Assembly (NCBI GenBank): GCA_910587825.1
Contig: CAJUNJ010000001.1
Location: forward strand, 92,406 to 156,405
Reading direction: 5' to 3'
DNA: 64,000 nt
From: an uncultured Christensenellaceae bacterium
GTDB lineage: Bacteria; Bacillota; Clostridia; Christensenellales; Borkfalkiaceae
Shown here: positions 18,941-27,147 of the stretch, piece by piece
Layout: the number at the start of each line of letters is the position of its first letter
Numbering within the stretch: position 1 is the stretch's first letter
The notes under the pieces: model-generated
Database searches by the model: none
What the model was told of the DNA's origin: nothing
What the model saw: only the letters and a program-made list of their open reading frames with translations
Program-made: the position numbers and the translations under genes

Positions 18941-20155
18941 ATGTTCGGGCAACTTACCAACGACCAGATTACGGCGGAAAAATTAATTGAACAATGGTTT
19001 AAAAGCTCTACAAAGCAAGTTTTCGTACTTTCGGGCTACGCGGGAACGGGCAAAACGACCCTTCTAAAACACGCCGTGACCGAGACGCTTAACCTAACAC
19101 CCGACGAAAGCGCGGCTTTCGTAACACCGACGGGCAAAGCGGCGACAGTGCTTATAAGAAGCGGTATTCCCGCCACTACCCTGCACCGTCTTATCTACCA
19201 GTCCATCCCCGAAGAACAGGAAGTCGAAGTTAACGGCAAAAAAATTAAAATCGAACGGCTGAAATTCAAGCGGCGTGAAAGCATAGACAAAAGCATTAAG
19301 CTTATCGTGCTTGACGAAGCTTCTATGGTGTCTGACAGCGTTGTGTGGGACTTGCTTGAATTCGGCGTTAAAATGCTGCTTTGCGGAGATAACGCCCAGC
19401 TTCCGCCCGTCGAAGGCTTTAACTCCTATTTGAAAAACCCAGACTTTACTTTAAGAACGATTGTAAGACAGCAACTCGACAACCCTATTATCAAGCTTTC
19501 GGAAATGGCGCGGGAAGGCAGTTATATTCCTTACGGAAGATACGGCGACAGCGTGGCAGTAATAAACAAGCGCAATTTCACGGGAGAACGCAGAAGAAAT
19601 TATCTTACCAAAGCCGACCAGATTATTTGCGGCATAAACAAGACACGTGTACGGATTAATGAAGAGCTCAGGGCGTTAAAAGGTTTTGACAGACTTCCGC
19701 AGGACGGCGAAAAACTGATTTGCACCCTTAATAACTGGGAACAGTATATTGACGGCGAATACAGATTTAATCTTGTAAACGGTATAATCGGCACAGCTTA
19801 CGACCCGTTTTACGACCTTGACTCCGGCATAGGTTTTATACAGTTTAAGCCCGATTTTCTCGACGGGCTTTGCCCAGAAGCGCTGCCGTTCGATACGGGA
19901 ATTTTCACGGAAGGACGGTTCAGATACAAACACGGCGACTACTTTGAAAAGTTTGACGAAGACGGTCAAGCAGTAGGCGCGTTTACACTGAACAGATTTG
20001 AATACGGTTACTGTATTTCCTGCCATAAGGCGCAGGGAAGCGAATTTGACAACGCCGTCGTATTTGACGAAAGTTACGCATTCAAAGAAGATAAAAACAG
20101 GTGGCTGTATACCGCCGTTACCCGCGCAAAGAAAAAATTGATTCTTTTAAGATGA
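18941..20155 (+). CDS. RecD/Dda-like ATP-dependent DNA helicase (SF1)
   Basis: 404 residues from ATG 18941. Walker A GYAGTGKT is at residues 32-39, a TPTGKAA segment (motif Ia) follows, then Walker B LIVLDEASMVSD near 130, motif III GDNAQLPPV, and a C-terminal UvrD_C_2-like half with SCHKAQGSEFDN and YTAVTRAKKKLIL. This is the AAA_30 plus UvrD_C_2 layout of Dda/RecD2-type superfamily 1B helicases, without the long N-terminal region of RecD2. The role is presumably DNA repair or replication-fork processing. No Shine-Dalgarno is present; TATAAT lies six bases before the ATG, so the message is probably leaderless. It stands alone and converges on the deoC-like gene across a shared terminator. 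Confidence 0.85.
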   Translation: MFGQLTNDQITAEKLIEQWFKSSTKQVFVLSGYAGTGKTTLLKHAVTETLNLTPDESAAFVTPTGKAATVLIRSGIPATTLHRLIYQSIPEEQEVEVNGKKIKIERLKFKRRESIDKSIKLIVLDEASMVSDSVVWDLLEFGVKMLLCGDNAQLPPVEGFNSYLKNPDFTLRTIVRQQLDNPIIKLSEMAREGSYIPYGRYGDSVAVINKRNFTGERRRNYLTKADQIICGINKTRVRINEELRALKGFDRLPQDGEKLICTLNNWEQYIDGEYRFNLVNGIIGTAYDPFYDLDSGIGFIQFKPDFLDGLCPEALPFDTGIFTEGRFRYKHGDYFEKFDEDGQAVGAFTLNRFEYGYCISCHKAQGSEFDNAVVFDESYAFKEDKNRWLYTAVTRAKKKLILLR

Positions 20156-20156
20156 T

Positions 20157-20192
20157 TAAACCCGCCCGACATATTTCCGTCGGGCGGGTTTA
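20157..20192. terminator. Bidirectional terminator
   Basis: 14-bp perfect stem TAAACCCGCCCGAC with its complement, 8-base loop, between convergent helicase and deoC-like genes. AT-rich flanks serve both strands. Confidence 0.85.
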
Positions 20193-20193
20193 A

Positions 20194-20928
20194 TTATACT
20201 GTCTGAAAAATAAGCCTTGCAAGGTCGGCGGCATTTTTACTGCCGACTATGCCCGCACCCATATCGAAGGCGACGTTCATATCGGCAAGACCCGTTATCC
20301 CCACCGCTTTAACCGTGCATTTGTCCTTAACCGCGGCTTTTATGCGCGTAACGACTTCCGCGTCCGGTATTCCGTAAGAATCCGAACTTACGCGTAAGGA
20401 TGTTATACCGCAATCGGCGGCAACCGTGCAAAGCTTGGTTATCTCCTGCGGGGTAAGAAGCGGGCTTTCGATGTTTATACGCAAACCGCACTTCTTTGCC
20501 GCGCCTTTAAGTTTTTTTAATTCGCGTTTGACGTAACCCCAATTTGCGTCCTTAACGTACGCTATGGGAGCGGTTACCTCCACTTCGTCCACGCCGTTCT
20601 TTACCGCATCTTTTATTGCCTTAACCTTAATTTCGGTGGTATCTCCGCCGTGCGGCGACGAAATGCACGCTATAAGAGAAGTCTGAGGGTCTTTTCCGAG
20701 AAGCATTGCGCAGGTTCTTACGTAGCAAGGCAACGTGCATATAGCACCGAGTTTAAGCGCGTTTGCGTCCTGACATACACGTTTGAGAATATTTCTATCA
20801 ACCGACGCGTCTGTAAGTTCGTATTCGATTTTGCCGACCTGAGCCTGTGCCGCCTGACGGTTAAGGTTTCTTTTAAATTCAGTAAACTGTAATCTTTCGC
20901 TTTCGTCCATTTGTTCGAATTCAGTCAT
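20194..20928 (-). CDS. DeoC-like aldolase-family protein with altered active site
   Basis: 244 residues with the fold markers of deoxyribose-phosphate aldolase: LGAICTLPCYV, HGGDTTEIKVK (DeoC: GANTTEVK), DEVEVTAP, ESPLLTP, TVKAVGITGLADM and the phosphate-binding IVGSKNA. The Schiff-base lysine region (FVKTSTGF in true DeoC) reads SLRVSSDSYG here, putting Arg179 where the lysine should be. The acidic residue of the DeoC proton relay also falls in a changed segment (DEVEV, with Glu where Asp is usual). The second lysine (K207) remains. It may be catalytically dead or have a different reaction, so I withhold the deoC symbol. The start at 20928 follows AAAGG. It stands alone, divergent from a small membrane-protein gene. 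Confidence 0.75.
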   Translation of the reverse strand: MTEFEQMDESERLQFTEFKRNLNRQAAQAQVGKIEYELTDASVDRNILKRVCQDANALKLGAICTLPCYVRTCAMLLGKDPQTSLIACISSPHGGDTTEIKVKAIKDAVKNGVDEVEVTAPIAYVKDANWGYVKRELKKLKGAAKKCGLRINIESPLLTPQEITKLCTVAADCGITSLRVSSDSYGIPDAEVVTRIKAAVKDKCTVKAVGITGLADMNVAFDMGAGIVGSKNAADLARLIFQTV

Positions 20929-20990
20929 AAATTTTACCTTTTCTTTTAATATATTTTATAATTCGGCAATTTTTTAAGTTGCACGTAATA

Positions 20991-20996
20991 TATAAT
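20991..20996 (+). promoter_or_regulatory. -10 box six bases before a start codon
   Basis: TATAAT followed by TTAATT and ATG at 21003. No clear -35 hexamer at 16-18 bases and no Shine-Dalgarno, the same geometry as the helicase and smpB genes. Confidence 0.45.
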
Positions 20997-21002
20997 TTAA
21001 TT

Positions 21003-21239
21003 ATGTTTATAGGTATTTTATATTTGTTTTTAACTTTTGTAGTCTGTTTTATTCTCGTCCACGTAATAAAACTTGCTTACATCGGACTAAAAAGCGTCAG
21101 AAAGAAACCCGAACCTCCGCCCAAGCCCGAAAAACCCAAACCCGAGCCTAAGCCTGAACCGGTCTATTACATAGTAGAGAGAAAGCGGAGTAAAAAATCT
21201 TCGTATTCTAATCCGAAAGAAATTGAATTTAAAAAATAA
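21003..21239 (+). CDS. Small membrane protein with Pro/Lys/Glu tail
   Basis: 78 residues from ATG 21003. A hydrophobic helix fills residues 2-27, followed by a basic stretch and a proline-rich PEPPPKPEKPKPEPKPEP segment, then a Lys/Ser-rich end. A PE/PK repeat of this type usually acts as an extended spacer. An upstream TTG in frame is unlikely because it precedes the -10 box. The gene ends one base before the rsfS stop on the other strand. Function unknown. Confidence 0.6.
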   Translation: MFIGILYLFLTFVVCFILVHVIKLAYIGLKSVRKKPEPPPKPEKPKPEPKPEPVYYIVERKRSKKSSYSNPKEIEFKK

Positions 21240-21240
21240 T

Positions 21241-21591
21241 TCAGCCGTCGTATCTTGTAAGATTTTCTCCGTCTTCCCAAAGCCGTTCAAGGCGGTAAAA
21301 ATCGCGTTCTTCGTCACCGAACAGATGCACGATAACGTCTTCGTAATCGAGAACAGCCCACCTTCCGCCCTGTATGCCTTCGGTACGGCGGGGTACGATA
21401 TCGTATTCCTTTTTAAGCTTTTCTTCAAGATTTTCCGCAAGCGCTTTAACCTGCGTTTTTGACCGACCGCCCGCAATTATAAAATAATCGCAAAGGCTGG
21501 TCTTATTTTCAACGGCAATGTACACTATGCCGTCAGCTTTTTTGTCGGATAAAATTTTGCAGATTAACTGCGTTTTTTCATTACTTGTCAT
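21241..21591 (-). CDS. rsfS: Ribosomal silencing factor RsfS
   Basis: 116 residues of the RsfS/Iojap family, which binds uL14 on the 50S subunit and blocks subunit joining in starved cells. Characteristic segments are VYIAVENKTSLCDYFII, GRSKTQVKALAENLEE and GGRWAVLDYEDVIVHLF. The start overlaps the 3' end of the nadD-yqeK gene by 11 bases, implying translational coupling, and matches the nadD-yqeK-rsfS order of Firmicutes. Confidence 0.93.
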   Translation of the reverse strand: MTSNEKTQLICKILSDKKADGIVYIAVENKTSLCDYFIIAGGRSKTQVKALAENLEEKLKKEYDIVPRRTEGIQGGRWAVLDYEDVIVHLFGDEERDFYRLERLWEDGENLTRYDG

Positions 21592-22717
21592 TTTTGTTTT
21601 TCCTTAAATAATCGTATGCTCTCTGCGTAAGCGGATATATTTGCCCGCCCGTGCTTTTTAAATAATCAAGCTGGTGTTCCAAAGCCGAAAACAGCCCGCC
21701 GTCTATACTGCGTGAAAACTCTTCACGCAGTTTTTCCACGCCGCTAAAATTTCTGCCCTCTTCAAGCATATCCGAAAGGTAAATAAGTTTTTCAAGTCCC
21801 GACATATCTTCCCTTCCGCTTGCGTGGTATCTGATTGCATTTAAAATATTTTCGTCCGTAATACCGAAAGTATTGCGTGCAACGTATTCCCCCGCATACT
21901 GGTGAATGACGGGTTGAGGAACGTCTGCGGGGCAGACAAAACCTTTAAGCTCTTCCGCGTCGGGCGTAAGATATTTTGCGCAATCGTGCAAGGCGGCGGC
22001 AATTACTGCCGTTTTCTCGTCAATACCCAGACGCGTACAGTTTTCAGCCGCGGTTACGGCAACGCGAACGGTATGCGCCCAACGCGGCGGCGTTAAATAT
22101 TTTTTTACTGCCGATATTTCCGACAGTAAATACAGTGAATGGTTTGAGATATAACTTTCGATTTTCGCAGGAACGAAACCGCTTATACTTTCTCCAAGGC
22201 TTGACAAAACGCGTATGCGCGTAGAACTTACCTTTGCGCCAGTATAATTTATATTTACGATACCGCAACCGAAGCGTTTTTTAAAATCTTTTTCGGCGTT
22301 ATTAAATTCACGTCTGTTTTCTCTTGCGCAAGCGGCAAGCTTTACGCATTTCAAAATTTCTTCGGGGTACTTCCATTCGGCAAAATTTTTAAGCATATCG
22401 CAACCCGTTACGAAATACAGCTCGCCTTCGGGATATTTCTCCCTCAAAGCGCGGCAGGTAATATATGAATAGCTTACCCCGCCCTTGGCAATTTCATAAT
22501 CTGATATTTCAACTTCGTCCATACCGCAGAAAGCCATTTTGCACATATTAATTCTGTCGGCTGCGGACGCCGTCATTTTTCCGTATTTTTGCGGGGTGAC
22601 GGACGACGGCATAATTATAATTTTATCCGGCGCAAGCGTTTTTTTGACGGCTTTGACTATATTTATATGTTCGTTATGGACGGGATTGAACGACCCGCCG
22701 AAAATTGCGATTTTCAT
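21581..22717 (-). CDS. nadD: NadD-YqeK fusion: nicotinate-nucleotide adenylyltransferase plus HD phosphohydrolase
   Basis: A single 378-residue frame joins two enzymes that are separate neighbours in Bacillus. Residues 1-195 are NadD (NaMN to NaAD): nucleotidyltransferase motif GGSFNPVHNEHI at the N-terminus, TGCDMLKNFAEW in the middle and SSTRIR near 170. Residues about 205-378 are YqeK, an HD-domain hydrolase of Ap4A, with RWAHTVRVA, AALHDCAKYL, and IRYHASGREDMSGLEKLIYLSD split across the second half. The ATG at 22717 gives the usual NadD N-terminus; one at 22729 is possible. Neither has a clear Shine-Dalgarno. rsfS overlaps the end. Fusion would tie NAD synthesis to Ap4A turnover. Confidence 0.92.
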   Translation of the reverse strand: MKIAIFGGSFNPVHNEHINIVKAVKKTLAPDKIIIMPSSVTPQKYGKMTASAADRINMCKMAFCGMDEVEISDYEIAKGGVSYSYITCRALREKYPEGELYFVTGCDMLKNFAEWKYPEEILKCVKLAACARENRREFNNAEKDFKKRFGCGIVNINYTGAKVSSTRIRVLSSLGESISGFVPAKIESYISNHSLYLLSEISAVKKYLTPPRWAHTVRVAVTAAENCTRLGIDEKTAVIAAALHDCAKYLTPDAEELKGFVCPADVPQPVIHQYAGEYVARNTFGITDENILNAIRYHASGREDMSGLEKLIYLSDMLEEGRNFSGVEKLREEFSRSIDGGLFSALEHQLDYLKSTGGQIYPLTQRAYDYLRKNKNDK

Positions 22718-22768
22718 ATTTTCACGCATAATTGCATAATTTACGGCGTTTACGGCAATAAACTTTAT

Positions 22769-23515
22769 ATGAGAAGAATTAATCTGCCTTTGATACTAGA
22801 TACATTTTTTGCGGGGCTTTGCGCTTTTTTACTGTTCTTTACAGCCATACGGTATTACACGCGCAACGCATACGTCGCATTGGCGTTTGCAGTATGCGCC
22901 TGTCTGCTGTTCGGCAGTTTAAGCTTTTTATACATAAGCAAAAAACAGAATAAAAAACTTTTACTTTCACGCGACGAAAAGCAGAAAAAACTGCTTTCCC
23001 TTCATCTCTCGCTTTCAACGGACGATTATATCTGCGGACTGTTTGAAAAGTGCTTTGACGCACAGCAAAAACCGCAGATAAAAGGCAGTAAAATTCATAC
23101 GGACGAAGCCGTTTACTTTTTTATTTTCAAAATGCAGCCTTTGAACGAAGATGACGTTGCGGAAGTAATAAAGTTTAAAAGCGACAAGAAAAAAATTATT
23201 TTCTGTTGCCGTCAGTCGGCGGAAGCCGCAATGCTATGCGAAAACTTTTTAATCGAAACGCAGTGCATCGATTACGTTTACGGGCTGTTGAAAGAAAAAG
23301 AACTTCTGCCCGAAAAGTACGTTTACGAAGGCGCAAAAAAAATAAGCTTTTTCAAGCGCGTCAAGGCAAGATTTTCCCGCAAACTGTGCGCGCCGTTGTT
23401 CTGGTCCGGTGCGGCGCTTATGTTTTTAAGCTATTTTACCTTTTTCCCCGTCTACTATATTATAAGCGGAGGAATAATGCTTATTCTCTCCGCGGTAACT
23501 CTTGTAATAAACTGA
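22769..23515 (+). CDS. Hypothetical four-helix membrane protein
   Basis: 248 residues from ATG 22769. Two N-terminal membrane helices (about 6-28 and 33-56) and two C-terminal ones (about 208-228 and 230-247) flank a soluble segment of about 150 residues with mixed alpha/beta character (FFIFKMQPLNEDDVAEVIKF, IIFCCRQSAEAAMLCEN). The middle is probably cytoplasmic. No family recognised. The gene is inserted, in the opposite direction, between nadD-yqeK and yhbY, splitting a cluster that is contiguous in other Firmicutes. It converges on yhbY with an eight-base gap and no terminator. Divergent transcription with nadD is likely from the 50-base interval. Confidence 0.75.
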   Translation: MRRINLPLILDTFFAGLCAFLLFFTAIRYYTRNAYVALAFAVCACLLFGSLSFLYISKKQNKKLLLSRDEKQKKLLSLHLSLSTDDYICGLFEKCFDAQQKPQIKGSKIHTDEAVYFFIFKMQPLNEDDVAEVIKFKSDKKKIIFCCRQSAEAAMLCENFLIETQCIDYVYGLLKEKELLPEKYVYEGAKKISFFKRVKARFSRKLCAPLFWSGAALMFLSYFTFFPVYYIISGGIMLILSAVTLVIN

Positions 23516-23523
23516 ACGAAAAA

Positions 23524-23817
23524 TCAAAGTACGATATGGTCTACGTCTTTTCTGCCCGACTTTCTGTATAAAACGGCTTTTCTGCCGATTACTATGACGC
23601 ATTCGGCAGACAGTCTTTCAGCAAGTTCACGCCCTATTGCCTGCGGTTCTCCGTCCGCATTTTCAAGAATATTTATCTTGATAAGTTCGCGTTTTTCGAG
23701 ACAGTCCGAAAAACTTGAAAGCATATTTTCGCCTATGCCCTCTTTTCCCACCTGACCTATCGGGGAAAGATTTGCGGCAAGGCTTTTTAATTTACTGCGC
23801 TGTTTCGATGTCAACAT
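23524..23817 (-). CDS. yhbY: YhbY family RNA-binding protein (CRM domain)
   Basis: 97 residues, a single CRS1-YhbY domain that associates with pre-50S ribosomes. Family marks: MLTSKQRSKLKSLA at the start, GQVGKEG (GxxG-type RNA-binding loop), and VIGRKAVLYRKS near the end. AAGGA lies about six bases before the ATG. It closes the tyrA-to-yhbY operon, 15 bases after obgE. Confidence 0.9.
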   Translation of the reverse strand: MLTSKQRSKLKSLAANLSPIGQVGKEGIGENMLSSFSDCLEKRELIKINILENADGEPQAIGRELAERLSAECVIVIGRKAVLYRKSGRKDVDHIVL

Positions 23818-23832
23818 ATATTTTCCTTAAAA

Positions 23833-25113
23833 TTAATTTACAAAGTCGAATTCAACGTCGCCGACAATAACCGTACCGCCTTCCTGTATACCCATTGCAC
23901 GAAGCTTGGATATAACCCCCTTTTCACGGAGAATTTTCTGGAAATACGCCATAGAATCCGGGTCGTTTAGTACGACGTTGCGGCAAAGCATATCGACAAG
24001 ATCGCCGACAATGACGTAAGCGTCCCCGTCGACGTAAATTTCATAATCGAGATTACCGCCCTTGTTATAAGTAAAACTTTCGTCGCTTTCGATGCGTCTG
24101 ACGGGCGGAAGGTCTTTAAGTATATTAAACACGCATTCTATAAGTTTATCCGTGCCTTCGCCGTTTACCGCCGTTATGGGGAATATTTTATACTTTCCGG
24201 AATACTTCTTTTTAAAACGGCCGACGTTTTCCTGCGCCCCATAGACGTCGCATTTGTTTAGCGCGATTATCTGCGGAAGCGAACCGAGTACTTTGCTGTA
24301 AGCTTTAAGCTCCTGATTGATTTTTACAAAATCTTCAACTGGGTCTCTGTCCTCGCTGCCCGATACGTCGATTACGTGCAGAAGCATACGAGTACGTTCT
24401 ATATGCCTTAAAAAGTCGTGTCCGAGTCCCGCGCCGTCCGCAGCGCCTTCTATAAGCCCCGGAATGTCTGCCGCTACGAAAGAGTTATCGTAATACTTAA
24501 CAACACCGAGATTGGGAGAAAGCGTCGTAAAGTGATAATTTGCGATTTTGGGACGCGCCGCCGAAATTTTAGAAAGCAGGGTAGATTTGCCCACGTTTGG
24601 AAATCCGATTATGCCTACGTCGGCAATTACTTTAAGTTCGAGAATAATTTCGTGCGGCTGTGTCTTTTCGCCCTTCTGCGCAAAATTGGGGGCGTGTCTA
24701 CGGGCAGTGGTAAAACGGACGTTGCCTTTACCGCCCCTTCCGCCTTCCGCAATAAGTTTTTTTTCGCCTTCCGCAAACATATCGGATATTACGCTTCCGC
24801 TCTCAAGGTCGCGCACAACCGTACCGACGGGAACCTTTATTATCATATCCGCCCCGCATTTACCGAAACATTTGTTCGTCCCCCCGCGCTCTCCGTCGCC
24901 CGCGACGTATTTGCTTGTGTAACGGAAAGACAGCAAATCGTTTATACCTGCGTCCGCTAAAATATATACGTTTCCGCCGTCGCCGCCGTCGCCGCCGTCG
25001 GGTCCGCACGCAGGCTTGCCCTTATAGGACTTGAACGAATTCATTCCGTCCCCGCCGTCGCCGGATTTTATTGTGATTTTTACCTTATCGGTAAATAAAT
25101 TTTTAGATGCCAT
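23833..25113 (-). CDS. obgE: GTPase ObgE/CgtA
   Basis: 426 residues. The glycine-rich Obg fold occupies residues 1-158 (GGDGGDGGNVY, GGRGGKGNVRF), followed by the GTPase domain with G1 GFPNVGKST, G3 DIPGLIEGA and G4 NKCD, and a C-terminal OCT domain of about 70 residues. Obg is an essential 50S-assembly and stringent-response GTPase. The ATG follows the rho stop after four bases and lacks a strong Shine-Dalgarno, so translation is probably coupled. Confidence 0.97.
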   Translation of the reverse strand: MASKNLFTDKVKITIKSGDGGDGMNSFKSYKGKPACGPDGGDGGDGGNVYILADAGINDLLSFRYTSKYVAGDGERGGTNKCFGKCGADMIIKVPVGTVVRDLESGSVISDMFAEGEKKLIAEGGRGGKGNVRFTTARRHAPNFAQKGEKTQPHEIILELKVIADVGIIGFPNVGKSTLLSKISAARPKIANYHFTTLSPNLGVVKYYDNSFVAADIPGLIEGAADGAGLGHDFLRHIERTRMLLHVIDVSGSEDRDPVEDFVKINQELKAYSKVLGSLPQIIALNKCDVYGAQENVGRFKKKYSGKYKIFPITAVNGEGTDKLIECVFNILKDLPPVRRIESDESFTYNKGGNLDYEIYVDGDAYVIVGDLVDMLCRNVVLNDPDSMAYFQKILREKGVISKLRAMGIQEGGTVIVGDVEFDFVN

Positions 25114-25117
25114 AATT

Positions 25118-26497
25118 TCAGTTTAATACCTGCTTACACAATTCATCGTTGTCCTTTGTGTCTTTTACAAGTCCCACTATCTTCTCCGCACCGTAACCGC
25201 GTAAAGTATCCGCCGTTTTCAGTTCGTTATCCGACAGCAATTTTTCGTCGCCGATTGCGTAAGTATTGTCTATATCCATAGGCGGATAAATGCGCATACG
25301 CGCAATTTTCGAAGACAGAGCCACACGCATATTGCACACGCCTTTAAGCGCTTTATACACTGCTTCGTCCGCTTCGTCGCCGCTTTCGCTCAAAGCCGAA
25401 ATTAACGTTAGCGAAATACCTTCCTCTGTATTTTTTGCCGAAGCGAGAAAACTTTTTACGCTGTCCGTCGCGGACGGATCAATAGGCTGGCAGACCTGCC
25501 TGCCTATGCAATTAAACGCCTTGGCAAGGCGCGTAAGGTCGTCGATAATCAATACGGCTTTGCCGTGCGTTTCCGCCTGACGCTTTGCGTGATCCAACGC
25601 CATACGCGCAGTAGCCACATGTCCGGAAGAACCCGCTTCGAACGGAGATACGAACACGTTCTTTTCGGGAACGATACGTCTGAATTCCGCTGCTTCTTCG
25701 GGCGCCGCGTCAATAAGCGCGACAATAAGTTTTATATCTCCGTAATCTTTAAGACCCGAAGCTATATCCCTTAAAACCGAAGTCTTTCCGCAGGCGTGCG
25801 CTCCCGTAACGAAAGCACGCTGTCCTTCACCGAGCGGAGAAAGAAGATTTATAATTCTGCAAGTCGCGTTTTCGCCGTAAAGATGTATTTTTTTATCAGG
25901 ATATACGGGAACGAGCTTATCTATTTCTTTTCTGTCGTGCAGCGACTCTGGCGCAACGTCGTTTACGGATAAAACGCAGGAAAGTCCTGCAATTTCGTCA
26001 AGCGACTCGCGTTTACAGTCACCCTTTACCCAATCCCCTTCTCGCAATTTAAGAGTGTTTATAAAATAATTGCTTACGAACACTTCGGTAATGCCTTTAT
26101 CTCTGAGCCCCCTGACGTTCATAAACCATTTGCCTCCGCTTACGTAAAGCGTTCCTTCGGCCGTAAAGGCAAACCGGTCGAAATCTTCACCGCTTGCAAC
26201 CGACAATTCAAAATTGCTCTCTTCCGTCGCTTCTCCCGCCAGACAAATTTCCCTGCAACGGAAAACGTCCGCCACAGCCTGTCTGTCATACTCGTTTGAC
26301 TTGGGGTGCGCACCCCTGTTAGAAGGGACGACGGGATCAAAATTGCCCGCCGCTATATCCATAATGCAGTTGAGAATACGTTCCTTCTTTCCGTCCGCAG
26401 GACGCGGAACGCCGACCGCGCGGGCAACCTGGCGCAAGTCGTGTATAGTCTTGGCGTCAAGTCTTTCTTTCAGTTCATTCAGTAATTTTCCGGACAC
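25118..26497 (-). CDS. rho: Transcription termination factor Rho
   Basis: About 459 residues from a GTG at 26497, chosen because GGGAGG lies eight bases upstream; the TTG at 26503 would be only two bases from it. The N-terminal Rho_N helices (LNELKERLDAKTIHDLRQVARAVGV) precede a cold-shock RNA-binding domain and the RecA-type ATPase. Walker A is GAHACGKTS, Walker B is VLIIDDLTRLAKAFN, and HVATARMALDHAKRQAE and RIYPPMDI match Rho. The region around the P-loop and Q-loop (GRQVCQPIDPSATD) is divergent from E. coli Rho. It overlaps the stop of the UlaG-like gene and is four bases from obgE, so all are one operon. Confidence 0.92.
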   Translation of the reverse strand: MSGKLLNELKERLDAKTIHDLRQVARAVGVPRPADGKKERILNCIMDIAAGNFDPVVPSNRGAHPKSNEYDRQAVADVFRCREICLAGEATEESNFELSVASGEDFDRFAFTAEGTLYVSGGKWFMNVRGLRDKGITEVFVSNYFINTLKLREGDWVKGDCKRESLDEIAGLSCVLSVNDVAPESLHDRKEIDKLVPVYPDKKIHLYGENATCRIINLLSPLGEGQRAFVTGAHACGKTSVLRDIASGLKDYGDIKLIVALIDAAPEEAAEFRRIVPEKNVFVSPFEAGSSGHVATARMALDHAKRQAETHGKAVLIIDDLTRLAKAFNCIGRQVCQPIDPSATDSVKSFLASAKNTEEGISLTLISALSESGDEADEAVYKALKGVCNMRVALSSKIARMRIYPPMDIDNTYAIGDEKLLSDNELKTADTLRGYGAEKIVGLVKDTKDNDELCKQVLN

Positions 26498-26499
26498 TG

Positions 26500-27147
26500 T
26501 CAACGCCTCCCGCCGAAAACAACTACCTTTGTTTCCCCGTTTAAGTCGCTACGCATAAGCTCGAGTTCCCTTTCTTCAAGTTCTTCTACGTACTCTTCAT
26601 CGAACAAATCAGTAAACTTGTCCACCTTATCGATATCTAATGCGCAGCCTTTTTCGCGGTAATGCATAGGTATTACTACGTCGGGCATAATTCTGTCAAC
26701 GTATTCTTTCGCCATTTCCGCGTCGATAGTGTAATTTCCGCCGACGGGAATAAGCAATACGTTTACGGGCAGAAGCACGTCGATAAGTTCGGAAGAACAC
26801 GCTTCACCCAGGTCGCCAAGATGGCATATGTCAATCCCGTCCATACGGAATTTGAAAATTAAATTATCTCCCCTTTTCTTTCCGCGCGTACCGTCGTGAA
26901 AACTTTTGATAGCGTTTATTTCCACCCCGGGAAGATCGTAACTGCATTCCCCGTCTATAACCGCGGGATTGCCGCCGACCGCCTTAACGTTGTCGTGGTC
27001 GTAATGGTGATGGGAAACCGTCACCGCGTCCGCGCTGACTTCGGGCATATCGTAACCCACCGACGGATCGTACGGGTCGCATACGACCGACGTTCCCGTA
27101 CTTTCTGTAAGTTTAAAGCAAGAATGTCCAAGGTATTCTATTTTCAT
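26500..27147 (-). CDS. UlaG-like metallo-beta-lactamase-fold hydrolase
   Basis: 215 residues. The metal-binding signature SHHHYDHDN (HxHxDH type) lies near residue 45, with further His/Asp ligands at HLGDLG and IPMHYREKG. These place it in the UPF0173/UlaG-like branch of MBL-fold hydrolases. The substrate is unknown; family members hydrolyse lactones or phosphodiesters. TTGGAG lies before the ATG, which overlaps the upstream DUF1934 stop by four bases (ATGA), and its own stop overlaps rho's ribosome binding site. Confidence 0.85.
   Translation of the reverse strand: MKIEYLGHSCFKLTESTGTSVVCDPYDPSVGYDMPEVSADAVTVSHHHYDHDNVKAVGGNPAVIDGECSYDLPGVEINAIKSFHDGTRGKKRGDNLIFKFRMDGIDICHLGDLGEACSSELIDVLLPVNVLLIPVGGNYTIDAEMAKEYVDRIMPDVVIPMHYREKGCALDIDKVDKFTDLFDEEYVEELEERELELMRSDLNGETKVVVFGGRR

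Noticed and set aside
20194..20928. Plain annotation as deoxyribose-phosphate aldolase
   Set aside because: The catalytic lysine position is Arg, so naming it deoC would overstate the evidence.
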